A stretch of DNA of 64,000 nt, taken from positions 1,054,001-1,118,000 of the forward strand of contig JAOWCC010001609.1 in NCBI GenBank assembly GCA_030867875.1. The letters are read 5' to 3'. Position numbers and translations under genes: made by a program. Positions 12,738-23,155 of this stretch are shown one piece after another; position 1 is the stretch's first letter, and the number at the start of each line of letters is the position of its first letter. Origin of the DNA: Actinernus sp. WN-2022. Its lineage: Eukaryota > Cnidaria > Anthozoa > Actiniaria > Actinernidae. The notes under the pieces were generated by a model. That model did no database searches. It worked only from the letters and a program-made list of their open reading frames with translations, and was not told the origin of the DNA.

Positions 12738-13280
12738 TGCGGGTATCAGCGGCCATCCCGAGGGGGCGGCCCCCGGGCAACCCACGGGCAACCCAGGGGC
12801 TTATCAGGGGATTTGTAGCAAAAACATGCCCCACACACGGGGCATTAGAGCGCTTTTGCGTTTTCGTCAAAATACCCCGGGGACGTAATCTGCTGTCTCA
12901 ACGTTAAGCGGTTTTCGCCACAGGACTCGCTCGATCGATCGACGTTCTTCGATTTCTTTGTCCTTGAGGTAAGTCATATCATTATCATTCAAATTAAGAG
13001 ATTAAATTAAGGCATTAAATTAAGGCATCCACTGTCGGAAGACAGAACAAATAAATAAAGGATAATATTTGTATAAAACTATTAAGATTTTTGACACTTC
13101 TAAAACGTTTAGCTTCTAATACTTATAATATGTTGCCCAGGTTGCCCCAGGGGTGGGGGTTTTTGTCACAATTTTCTGCCACACCCGAGGGTTTTTTAGC
13201 ATGTATTTGTCATGGTTGCTGTGACAAATGCCCCTGGGTGCCCGGGGGCCGCCCCCTCGGGATGGCCGCTGATACCCGCA
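12738..13280. mobile_element. TTA-flanked TIR element (PIF/Harbinger-like MITE)
   Basis: The 543-bp element has termini TGCGGGTATCAGCGGCCATC and the exact inverted GATGGCCGCTGATACCCGCA, with the GC-rich TIR continuing about 40 bp. TTA flanks it at 12,735-12,737 and 13,281-13,283. Copy B has a single TTA at 50,430-50,432, the empty site. Three-base TTA/TWA duplications are typical of PIF/Harbinger, which is an inference because no transposase is encoded. It is much more GC-rich than its surroundings. Confidence 0.9.
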
Positions 13281-13844
13281 TTAATCCTACTACTTTGGCC
13301 TTAAAAAGTAGAGTTCTTGGAATTCACATTGTGTGGAACTGCATTAGGATTTAAAGAATGGCCATGTGGCATAAATTGAACTGAGAGAGTAGAATCCAAT
13401 TAACAGAGCGACAGACGAAGGCAGACGACTCGAGTTGAATTTGTAGGTTATTCGAATCGACGACCGAGGAGTAACGATGTTTTTCTCCTTTTTTCAAGCT
13501 GAAAATGGGACAGATACTTTAACAACGTTAGAATTAAGTAGGAAATAATGAAAGTATAGCTTTAATACGCGTTGGGCTGTGATAATTTTCGTCCATTCAA
13601 TTGTTTTGTTTTCAATCACATCAATTGTGTATTTTGTAGACTTTTTGGCATTGATTTTACTCATCATGAGATTAATGAATTTCTGCAATTTCTTTACCTA
13701 CTGTGCGGATATCACCTTGAAGCTATGGGATATCACTTCGAAATTGGGTAATATTACCTGACATCCGCCCCGTGAAAGTGTACCACGCGACCCATTTTGA
13801 CCAATGAGAGCAAGCGAAGAAAATACCGGGAATTTACCACAGGA

Positions 13845-13985
13845 AGACCGGCATTAAGCATTTGGCAGAGAATACAAGAATAATGGGATTCCTGTGGTTT
13901 TCATTTTACCACAGGAAGCCCATTTGGCAGAGAATACAAGAATAACGGGATTCCTGTGGTTTTCATTTTACCACAGGAAGCCCAT
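13845..13985 (+). repeat. Local tandem duplication of about 66 bp
   Basis: A segment containing CATTTGGCAGAGAATACAAG and ACCACAGGAAG occurs twice in tandem here but once in copy B (about 51,030-51,115). Confidence 0.75.
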
Positions 13986-13989
13986 TTCT

Positions 13990-14058
13990 TCATGTCCTCC
14001 GCCATTTTGTTTTGCCAGTCGAGTGTTGCAAATTGCGTGGTGTTTCTTCTCTGTTTAG
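13990..14058 (+). other. Candidate 5' UTR exon or recursive splice site
   Basis: A strong donor (AG then GTGAGT at 14,057-14,064) follows a pyrimidine-rich run, so the point reads as both an acceptor and a donor. The same configuration is kept in copy B (donor at 51,191). It could be the end of a noncoding first exon that splices to the coding exon at 19,981, because CCGCCATTTTG upstream resembles a start-site YY1-type motif. It could also be a ratchet site inside an intron. No transcript evidence is available. Confidence 0.3.
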
Positions 14059-14235
14059 GTGAGTATTTTGTCCTTGTCTTATAGCATACTTCACAAAATA
14101 GTCTCTAGAATGAGAGGAAACTGAGATACCTTAGACTTTAGAATGAGACTGGACCTCAAATCAGTGACTAAACTATCAAAGGAACGTAAGTGCAAATTAT
14201 CGACCTTACAAGTCCTTATGCTTAGTAACTAAATA

Positions 14236-15052
14236 TACGGCTAAATTGCAGAATACAGTGGCACTCTTGAAGCTCTTTAGAAATATCTGGCTCCGTGGCT
14301 CCGTAGTTGCCCGCGCAGTCGTTTTAAGGAACTGAAATAGTACTTAACTGTGTTAGCGATTGAAAGTCATTTTGTAGTTAATCTTAGGCAAAGGGGTTAG
14401 GGATTAGCTAAGTCTTACAACCTCCATTTTGAATTTATTATCATCACAAAGTAGGAAAGCAAAGGTCATGGCTCCGCGGCTCCGTGGATGAACAAAACAC
14501 ACAGGAATCCCATGATATAGTGTTGACATAATACATGTTGCTTCGTTCTACTACAGTAGGGTATAGACAGGTATCGTGTTTGGAATCTATAATGTATCAC
14601 TACGGAGCCACGGAGCCACTTCAAATATAACCTTGCATTGGTAGGGTATAGACAGGTATCGTGTTTGGAATCTATAATTGTATCACTACGGAGCCACGGA
14701 GCCGCGGAGCCACTTCAAATATAACCTTGCATTGGTATGGTATAGACAGGTATCGTGTTTGGAATCTATAATTATATCACTACGGAGCCACGGAGCCGCG
14801 GAGCCACTTCAAATATAACCTTGCATTGGTAGGGTATAGACAGTGCAGGCATCGTTTTTGGAATCTATAACGACTTTTATAATAATATAATAGGCTAAGT
14901 CTCGTGTTAGTGTTACTGTTAAAGCTGGTTTAACTTAAGTTTAAGTGTTACTCAGTGTCGTTTTAGCTTGCTATGGTCTGCGGAACCGCGGAGCTTTTTT
15001 TTTTTGGGAGACCTTGAAAATTGACGTTGTATTCTGCAATCGCTCCAAATAT
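14236..15052 (+). repeat. Minisatellite-bearing segment absent from copy B
   Basis: Four starts of a repeated unit, TATAGACAGGTATCGTG-like, lie at 14,572, 14,647, 14,741 and 14,835 with a period of about 94 bp. Each unit contains CACGGAGCCGCGGAGCC-like GC-rich runs. Copy B lacks the whole 0.8 kb. Its junction lies at the sequence AAATATA, which borders the segment on both sides in copy A. That fits a microhomology deletion in copy B. Confidence 0.75.
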
Positions 15053-15279
15053 ACTAATACATCATATTATGATGTATATAAAAGCAGTAAATATAAATGA
15101 AATGGCTCTTAACCTCCCACCCTATGTAAAGCCTAAACAGTGACTGACAAGACGGTATCATCCCTAGAAGTTTATTAATATTAGCACAAGCTGTGTAAAA
15201 GCTTTGTATATATTATTTTTTATTAAATATAATATCTAGCCAATATTTCCCTTAGGCCTTATTATTCTCAGATAAAGAA

Positions 15280-15610
15280 TATAAACTCTCTGGGACTGGG
15301 GTCTAGAAATGGCATTTAGACTTAGAGGGAGAATAGAGAGAAACCCAAACTGAGAATTATAAACGCCATTTCTAGACCCCAGAGACACAAAAGCACAACA
15401 ACACACTTAAAATAAGGTAAGTTTATTTTCTTTATCTGACAATTTTAGGGAAATAGGTTTATATAAAGGCTATTCAAACCCAAACTGAGAATTATAAATG
15501 CCATTTCTAGACCCCAGAGACACAAAAGCACAACAACACACTTAAAATAAGGTAAGTTTATTTTCTTTATCTGACAATTTTAGGGAAATAGGTTTATATA
15601 AAGGCTATTC
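15280..15610 (+). repeat. Inverted repeat plus 135-bp tandem duplication
   Basis: GGGGTCTAGAAATGGC near 15,298 is inverted as GCCATTTCTAGACCCC near 15,365. The following 135 bp, starting at 15,341, is repeated from 15,476. Copy B has the inverted pair but only one unit (about 51,698-51,830). Confidence 0.75.
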
Positions 15611-16782
15611 AAAGCCTTGTACATATACATGTATACATGTAACATGAGCATGGGTCGTCTAAAAATTGATCTGGCTGTAACTCATTACTGTCTAAAGTTA
15701 TATTGATCAACTACATGTATCATAGAATCTTTAGATAAAATCTTGCTACTTTTTTTCATGATTGATAAATAGTAGCATTGTTTATTATTTATTTATTTAA
15801 TACTTATTTTATTCATTTGCGGTGATGGGTTCAGTGCATTTTATATTACATATTTAGATTGTCTATTCAATTTAAATGTAATTTTTCGTTTAAGTTTTAT
15901 ACTCATTATACAAAATGTACATTAATTTTATAGTTCTTTGTAGATTCTCATAAGTTTTTATATGGCTTCTCTGGGGATGAAGCATCATAATTTTCTTCAA
16001 AGAAGAATTGTAATTTTGTTAAATTCTTCAATTAGTCCAATTCTATCCATGTTAGCCTACGTGTAGCCATTTACCCACCCTCAGCGAGGAGGCCGATGTC
16101 TACGTAAAGCTGGCACTAACCGTGATATGTTCCTTTGTGAAGTGAATTTATTATTTTTAGCAGATATATTGGTCTATCAGATACAAGTGAGATATTGTGA
16201 ATGCTGGCCACGGCCGCTCTGGGAGGGGGGGCTTGTTTTCTGTAGTCATTGAAAGTCAAAAATGATGGAAATTTAGGCAATATTCAAATGTATATGACAG
16301 AAAGCCTAAAAGGATATCAATAATATCCTTTCTGGGTTGTGTGAATAGCCTTTACACCTATCAGTCATTGGACTTTATAAAACACTATTTATTTACAACC
16401 AGCAGATGCAGGATCTATCCAATTTGTGTTGCAGACATCCACAATAAAACATAATTTTTTTTTATTTCCAAAATAACTACTGGTACTCATAGTTTTCTTG
16501 TGATATTGATGCTGCTCTTTTCGTTTGATAAGGGCATTATTTTAGTCCAACAAGTTTTCCAGAAGATTGTTAATGTGTGCAGGTGAGGAATATCTAGTTT
16601 CCAAAGGGTATGTGGACATTAATACGTTGCAGACATTACATATTTCAGATCTCAAGGAGAAAGGAACGATATATATAACCTTGGCAATTTTGACAACCTA
16701 CTAACCCCAAAATGTATTAGGATTTATTAAAGAATCATTGCTAGCATATAATATATATATTTTTATATATATTGTATACATA
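15611..16782. other. AT-rich intergenic or intronic DNA
   Basis: No gene is seen. It is well conserved in copy B (51,835-53,025), where a G-run at 52,441-52,476 is greatly expanded relative to copy A near 16,220. Two inverted copies of the TGTAATGTCTGCAAC motif occur at 16,428-16,440 and 16,626-16,640. Confidence 0.5.
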
Positions 16783-16936
16783 CAGTCGATGCCAAAAAGG
16801 TTGTCCAGCAGAACATAATATAATACTATAATATCCATTGTTTTGGTCTATTGTTTTGGTCTAGACAATAGCCCAAAACAATGGATATTATAGTATTATA
16901 TTATGTTCTGCTGGACAACCTTTTTGGCATCGACTG
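16783..16936. mobile_element. TA-flanked palindromic MITE
   Basis: The arms are about 65 bp and almost perfectly complementary, starting CAGTCGATGCCAAAAAGGTT. TA occurs on both sides. The CAGT start and TA target fit Tc1/mariner. It is conserved at 53,026-53,179 with one arm mismatch. Confidence 0.9.
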
Positions 16937-17748
16937 TATATATATTACATATATATTATATGTTGTTTACTGCAAAAAGACTTGTGTACTAATTTTAATG
17001 TAAAAATGAAAGAAAGTTAAAATAGAACTGAAAATTGTTCAATTGTACATAATTAAATAATGTATTTTGTACTATTTAATTAACATTGAAACTCATTCAT
17101 ACTTTACAATACACTTCAAAACGAAAACAAAATCCCTTAAGCTCCAGACTACAAAACAATATGATTCTAAGCACATTTTCAAAATGTAATGTCTGCAACA
17201 GTTTTTGTGTAATGTCCGCAACATATATATTTTAAATAAAAACGACCACAGTGTGCTTTGTTGAGCTTCATCATTATAGTTGGAAACTCTTGTCATTAGC
17301 AAGTTCAGAAAGTCCATTCGTTTTCTTGGAACTCCTCACAATTCACAGGAATTTAGATTTTAAAAAGTTGACTCAAACATGTGGTTGTTTTTGCTGTAAT
17401 GTCTGCAACAGGCATATAGATATTAATTAAAAAAGGATAATGAGATAATTTTTTTATATATTTCAAATAGAGAGGCCCACCTAATTTAAGGTGTGCTATG
17501 TATAAATTTAAGCAGCACAGCTATTTTAAATGAAGTTGGGAAGCCTTTGTAATCTGATTTTTGGTTTCTGAATGTAATGTCTACAATGTGGAATATATTG
17601 CCCTAATGTTTTCAAATTTGAAAAAAATAATGCCTATAAATAGTTCAGCCACAATGAGCATATCAGGCAATGATAAATGGACCTTAGTGGAAGGCTTGAA
17701 AACCCAAAAGAATCCAAAACAGAATGACACGAACAATGTTAACTCATG

Positions 17749-17980
17749 TGGCGCAGTGGTGCATGTGACCTACATGTAGGTTAGATTCCCGGACACATCT
17801 CGCCCTTGCTCCAAGGATTTTTCTCTGGGTTCTCCAGTTTTCTTCTCTCGATCCTCAAAAACCAACCTAATTTTAATTCCAATTCGATCCTGGAGTTTGT
17901 TGGAATACTGAAATACAAACCTCTGGCTTGTGAGATCTCAGTAACAGTGTCATGTATCTTCGACGTATAATATACCATTT
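17749..17980 (+). mobile_element. tRNA-derived SINE, copy A
   Basis: The pol III A box TGGCGCAGTGG is at 17,749-17,759, followed 20 bases later by a B box at 17,779-17,789 that is mutated (GGTTAGATTCC). The body, with CTCGCCCTTGCTCC and TTTTTCTC runs, matches the SINEs at 20,350 and 27,790. It ends near an AT-rich stretch at about 17,980. Confidence 0.75.
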
Positions 17981-18249
17981 ATTTTATTTATTTGTTTGAC
18001 TCGGCTCTCCAGTAAACAAGCTTGTAGTCTTCAAAAACAGAGTGGCGAAGGTGTTTCATGCAATACAGAACTAGGTAATACATAGATATTTGGCTATTAA
18101 GGTCCTTTATGATAAGATTATTTTTCTTGTTGTTTTCCAAGAATATTGGTGTGAAATAGACACATTGAATGATAATTTATGAAGCGGGGAAATGAAAAAA
18201 AAGATGATGCCACAGCCGGGAAGCAACCCCAGGGTCAACGGCTTGGGTG

Positions 18250-18760
18250 CCATGATAACCCCTAGCTGAGAGAAATGTATTTGTCTTGTACATGTAATGG
18301 ACAAGGAATGCAATGAATTTGTAGTGCAAAGAGAAATAAGTTCCTATTGTGGACAAGAGGGCCTGGAGAGCTTGAGTGTTATGATAATTAGGGTTATATA
18401 AACTGTCAAGAGACAGTCAGTTTATTGTGGTTCTTGCTTACAAGCAGTTTAGGGTTTAATTTTAATGAAAATTTACTATATAAATAATTAGGCACGTCCA
18501 GTTATATTCAAGTGTGTTTATTTATCCCAGATGTATTACACATCAGTTATACATATACATGTACATGTTCATGCATAATTATATTACTTAATATGGATGT
18601 TAAGGGCTTGGTCCCTTATGTAAGTACTTTAAGTATTGTACTTAAGTCAAGTGTGTAACTAGATATGGATATGATAATAAATATAATGGTGGAGGTTGTG
18701 GGCCTGGACCCGTCACCACAAAGTGTTGCTGTGGTATACAGTGTATTTCAGGGACTTGAG
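18250..18760 (+). repeat. Dispersed repeat, copy A
   Basis: Segments of this stretch (GAATGCAATGAAT, GAGGGCCTGGA, CAGGGACT) recur in the same order at about 54,510-55,030 and, more divergent, at 60,268-60,655. The element is uncharacterised. No inverted ends are seen. Confidence 0.5.
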
Positions 18761-19980
18761 AGAATAATACGAAAAGACAATTTTTTTGCAAATCTTGAGT
18801 TTTTTTCTATTGTCAGCATTTTCACATACAAGAATCGTCATGATCTATGTAAAATTTCACTTGATAAGACAAAAACGAACATAAATAAGAGCAAAGAGTG
18901 TCGCTCAGTCAAATTGTCACTGATGCCCTTTTTGCAGACAGCCCTTCAATAATTGTATTTTTGTAAACAGAAGAAATGTCTGAGAGGTATATTTTTGCAC
19001 ATGCTAGGGAACATGACGCATACTACTTTAAATTATTAGATATCTTAACTTTGGATAGCATTTATCAACAAAATCGATTCAAAAAACAGAATCTACACGT
19101 ATACCAGACACTTTATCTGGGACTCTTATCCTGTTCTATCTGACAACTAGTTGGCAAGCTTGTACTGTAAATTGTTTTTCTGTCTATATTTTTGTAGTGC
19201 GGTTTGTTTGTCATTAGTAATAATGTGCTAAATACTAGTTGTAAAGTTAATAAATAAATAAACTCCTTTAATTTTGTATAACGTCCTCAGACCATCCTCG
19301 ATCTACTGTTGACATGTACATCACCAGATATGTTTCTAATCAAAACTTTTATAGGAGTCATACAAACTAATAGGCCTTATATGCATGATGATGTCATGCT
19401 TTTGTGATCACCACTCAAGCCCCAATGTGACACAAAGTTTCCGCTCAACACAGAAGTCAGAGGCTTGGTGGTGATGACAAAAGTGTGACATTGTCAAGCA
19501 TCAAGCATTATCATGGAAAATATACCTTGATAATAGCTAGGGTTTGGGAGACTGTCCCCATTAGTTTTAAAAACTATGCCACTAAGCATTGAAAAAATAA
19601 ATACAAGATATATTTACTACAAAACCAGCTTTATTAGCCTAGTAATCAAGAATATAAAATTCATTGTTTACCTAAAACCTTATCAATTAAAAAAATATTC
19701 TTAAAATTATAATTTCTTAGAATATTTTTGTTCTTAAATAATTTAGGTAATGTTTGTCATTATTGTCATTATTCTGTTAAGTATGTACTGTTAGTAATGT
19801 TTTTCACAAGATCATCAGAGGTTGACACAAAAGCCAACAGGCTATCTCAGCCTCTACTGTGCACTCCCATCCAATGTATTAAATTTATATATTAAAAAAA
19901 TTAAAATATCTAAAGTCAATAATTATATGTACATTATGTATAATTATATTTGACTAATTAATTACTTTTTTCCCTTGCAG
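18761..19980. other. Noncoding interval with the empty LINE site
   Basis: No gene is supported. The junction 19,229/19,230 is the unoccupied counterpart of the LINE inserted at 55,580-59,865 in copy B. The interval ends in a strong pyrimidine tract and AG at 19,979-19,980, the acceptor of the next exon. Confidence 0.6.
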
Positions 19981-20102
19981 ATTAATTAAGGATGGAGTCA
20001 TACTGGAATGTTACTTTTTATAAATCTGGCATAGTTCTGTGTGATTACAATACAACCACTCATGAAGTTAGATGGTCACATGTGCCAGATTCGTCTTTCA
20101 AG
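19981..20102 (+). CDS. Candidate host coding exon with start codon, copy A
   Basis: An acceptor (CCCTTGCAG) ends at 19,980. An ATG at 19,992 opens 37 codons beginning MESYWNVTFYKSG and ending at a donor AAG|GTACAA at 20,102. I do not recognise the product. Against the copy B exon, eight bases differ; six are silent third-position changes and two are mild replacements (I/V and V/A). A 2-base indel lies shortly after the donor. This pattern suggests the exon has been under protein-level selection. A possible upstream noncoding exon lies at 13,990-14,058. The downstream exon is not identified. Confidence 0.55.
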
Positions 20103-20349
20103 GTACAATTCCTAGTTTGTACTATTACATCACTTGAAAACACAACTACCAGAATCCTTTTCGAATTCTTTTTGTTATTCAGATTTTTTAACTGAGAATA
20201 CCAAAACAATGGTCCAAATTAGAAGAACAAAAGAGTCAGCACAAATGACTCTGTTACCGGTACTTTTATTTAACTGACGTAATAGTGCAAACCACCTATT
20301 AGTGTGATACCTATTAGGGTAATACTTTTTTGATAGCCTTGTTTTACCT

Positions 20350-20560
20350 TGCAAGTGGCAAGCACTTTGTCTGTCACCACCATTGCCAGGGTTCAAGCCC
20401 TGGTAACATGTGAGTTGAGTTTGTTAATTGCTATCTCACTCTAATGCTCTGAGGGTTTTTCTTCAGACTCTCAGGTTTTCCTCCCTCCACAAAAACCAAC
20501 ATGCTAAATTTCAATTTGTTGATGGGCTTCTGTGATTTAACCAGGTCCTGTTACAATTCA
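20350..20560 (+). mobile_element. tRNA-derived SINE, second locus, copy A
   Basis: A B box GGTTCAAGCCC at 20,390-20,400 follows a weak A box at 20,356. The body (TTGAGTTTGTTAATTGCTAT, then a CTCAGGTTTTCCTCCCTCC run and an AAACCAACATGCTAAATT run) matches the minus-strand SINE at 27,790-28,083. The paralogue is at 61,335-61,545. Confidence 0.7.
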
Positions 20561-20570
20561 GCAGTATGAA

Positions 20571-20840
20571 GTGTTGTTGTTGTTGTAGTAGTAGTACTGT
20601 TAGTAGTACTAGACAAAGTATGTGTAGTAGTAGTACTTAATAAGTAGTAGTAGGACTAGTAGCAGTAGTACAGTAGTTACTTCTAGTAGTAATACTAGTA
20701 GTATAGTAGTGGTAGTGGTACTGTTTCTGGTAGTGGTAGAGGCAGCAGCAGCAGCAGCAGTACTTGTAGTACTAGGAGTAGTACTAGGAGTAGTACTAGG
20801 AGTAGTACTAGTGGTTAAGTACTAGAAGTACAAGTAGTAC
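20571..20840 (+). repeat. AGT/GTA trinucleotide microsatellite
   Basis: About 270 bases of imperfect GTA, AGC and AGTACT repeats start at the tail of the SINE. In copy B the tract (about 61,557-61,660) is about 100 bases, so the array has changed length since the duplication. Confidence 0.85.
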
Positions 20841-20959
20841 ATTTATAGTATCAAGAAAAACGGAGGGTCTCGCAGTAATGTCTCGAAATCTCGTATTTTA
20901 TAGGTCGGATCTCGGACTTTCGATTTTTTGTTACTTTTCCCATCTCGGATTTTTTTGGA

Positions 20960-21171
20960 GAGGGTAACTTACAATAAGTAATAGGCTATTTGCTAAACAC
21001 TAATTATGAGGAAACTAACTATTAAAAAATATAATAATATGTATACTAATAGTACATTACATAACTCCTATAAATATAGTAAGTGTGATAAGCGTAAGTT
21101 TACAATATGTAATAGACTAATTACTAATTATTTAACACTAACTATTACAAAATATATTACTTTCCCTACTA
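20960..21171 (+). repeat. AT-rich tandem repeat of about 125 bp
   Basis: Units containing AAGTGTGATAAGCGTAAGTT and AATATGTAATAGACTAATTA repeat here about twice. Copy B (61,840-62,198) has about three units. Confidence 0.7.
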
Positions 21172-21684
21172 CAGTCGAACCTGTATATAATCGTCACCCT
21201 CGGGACTTTAGACATTGGCCGCTGAATACAAGTTGGCCGCTTAATACAGGTTCACCAAAATACTTACTGGACATGGACAAATGTCAATTTATTCGCGTAT
21301 TATGTACAGTACCAAATCGTTCAAGCTTACAATAACACAACCAAGCGATATCTATACCTTTAACAAACGAAGATTGTAAGTGCTTATGGATATTGGTGAA
21401 TGAACTACTGTATGAACAATAACGGCTTTGTAGCGAAGTGTTGATGGTGCAATGAAATCGTAAATTGATAAGTGGTTTTAGGTTTCCATTCAAAGGTGGC
21501 CGCTTAATGCATGTCAAAATAACAAAGATAGACAAACACGGGACTGCTCAAGGGTGGCCGCGACCGCTTAATAGAAGTGACCGTTTGATACAGGTAGCAA
21601 ATACAGAGATTGTATGGCAGAAAATTTGTGACTTTGAAAACTGGTCGCTTAATAGCGGGTGGCCACTTAATACAGGTTAGACTG
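21172..21684. mobile_element. Tc1/pogo-like MITE, copy A
   Basis: The ends CAGTCGAACCTGTAT and ATACAGGTTAGACTG are inverted. Sub-terminal motifs of the form GGCCGCTTAATACAGGTT recur in both orientations. CAGT ends and a TA on the left fit Tc1/mariner or pogo-derived MITEs. The copy at 62,199-62,715 is nearly identical. Confidence 0.8.
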
Positions 21685-21706
21685 TTACCAACGTTTGTTA
21701 GCAGAA

Positions 21707-21898
21707 ATGGCCTCCGAGCGTCCGACCAGTCGTAGCTACGATAGGGAAGATTCAATCGGACCGAATCAGGTCGTACATCGATCGAAAGCTGCTCGGATGA
21801 TGGGAAGCCAATTGAACGAGTGGCCACACCTACTGACTGATCCGACCACCTTACTATCATCTGACCGCATTACGACCGCCCGTGTGATCCCAGCTTAA
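21707..21898 (+). other. 63-codon ORF of unknown status, copy A
   Basis: The ORF opens MASERPTSRSYDRED and its predicted peptide is identical to that at 62,738-62,929, with two silent differences. The region is so similar between copies that this alone does not prove coding. The opposite strand is also open. No domain is recognised. Confidence 0.2.
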
Positions 21899-22384
21899 CA
21901 GGACGATTCGCAGCGGGACTATTCTAGGCTTCCGGCAAAAGTTGGTTAACGTTGGAGCAGGAAGGGCAACTCGACAATCATCTCAGTAATCAATACTCAA
22001 AGACTATAATTTTGACTAGAGCTAGCCTGGGTTTAATTCACTGCTAAACAACGTTAAATGTTCGATTTACTAATAGGGACAGTAATAACTGTTGATTAGA
22101 GTACTCAACTAGATGTATAAGTAAACATTATTTTGGTCTTACCCCTGATGACGGTTCGAGCAACCCATATGCAGAAACCGGTAACTTCCTTTAATGTATT
22201 CCGTATTTATCCCCTCATAACTGGTTTCCGCTTGGGAAAGTTGATGAGGAGTTAAATGAAGAACCGATATCGGGGACAGCGGTTTTGATGCACTTGTCTG
22301 CCCATTTAAATCGTAGAGATCCATACTACTAGGTGATATCTATTGCCCTCCATCAACAACTACTGAAACCGACATCACTAAACT

Positions 22385-23010
22385 TGAGCAAAACTATGCC
22401 GAGATCGAACCGAATCCATTGACTTACCATCCGTTTAATCTGTCTATCAAAAAAAATATCAAGAAGAACTTTACAATTTTACAGAGTGATCGAGAGACGG
22501 CTTCTATTTATTCGCAGCCTCCTTTCAAACATGACAAGAATCTCCGTGATGCCCTTGTCAAAGGATCACTACAGCCTGATCTTCAACCATGCTGGCACTT
22601 TTAAATGTTCTAGGACTCGATGCAATACCTGTGCTTATCAGTACTAAAACTATGACATTTAATTCAGGATCTAAAGCATTTTTAAAGTCATTTTGATTGT
22701 ACTTCCAGTAATGTTATTTATTGTATCACCTGCACACTTTGTAACATCGGAGAAACATGGCGAAGATTAGGAGATCGATTCTGCGAACACTTGCTAGACG
22801 TTAGAGCTATTCAGCAAGGATCTAGCCAAACCTGTTGCTCGCCACTTTAACTCTTACAATTGTACTAATCACATCACTGTATGCGGCATTTCTCTTCTTC
22901 AAGGTACTACCGACACCTGTAAACGCAAATAACAGAACTTTATTTTCAAATTAGGCGCATGGCACCTCACGGTATTAATGAACGCGTTTCACAATTCACA
23001 ATTCACACTT
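22385..23010 (+). pseudogene. Penelope-like element tail with GIY-YIG-like region (decayed)
   Basis: The open stretch at 22,419-22,604 contains YHPFNLSIKKNIKKNFTILQ and ends near a LQPDLQPC motif. Past stops and frameshifts there follow a cysteine-rich piece and a CITCTLCNIGETWRRLGDRF-like piece near 22,720-22,780, the IGE...RLGDR...EH signature of GIY-YIG endonucleases. A KPVARHFN-type motif and a C-terminal FIFKLG-type motif come next. Penelope-like elements carry such a domain after the reverse transcriptase. The reverse transcriptase itself is not present here. Confidence 0.65.
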
Positions 23011-23069
23011 AGATCAGCATGTTTCGTAGTTCCTGTTACAGCTATTAGCATTTCTATTATTGGCGCAAT

Positions 23070-23155
23070 TTCCTTTGATCTTAATTGATCCGAGTACATG
23101 TTCCTACAGCGGTAGTCATGCACTCAACACTTTTTGGTTGGCCCAATTTCCTTTG
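23070..23155 (+). repeat. Unit of a tandem repeat split by the 4.4 kb transposon
   Basis: This unit has the order AATTGATCCGAGTACATG, then GGTAGTCATGCACTCAACA, then AATTTCCTTTG. It is repeated on the far side of the transposon (27,602-27,682) and partly again to 27,732. The second unit at 27,670-27,690 shows the uninterrupted junction CTTTGTTCCGAATTGG and so acts as the empty-site reference. Confidence 0.75.

Noticed and set aside
12631..12870. ORFs within and around the TTA-flanked element
   Set aside because: They result from GC-rich terminal repeats and are interrupted in the paralogue.
17561..17779. 72-codon ORF present in both copies
   Set aside because: It runs into the SINE promoter region, has low-complexity content and shows no splice signals; conservation reflects the recent duplication.
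17770..17790. Functional tRNA gene at the SINE promoter boxes
   Set aside because: No cloverleaf acceptor pairing or 3' end is visible; the boxes sit at the head of a repeated SINE body.
18665..18952. 95-codon ORF with a copy B counterpart at 54,970-55,218
   Set aside because: The two frames start differently, overlap a dispersed repeat and show no coding bias by eye.
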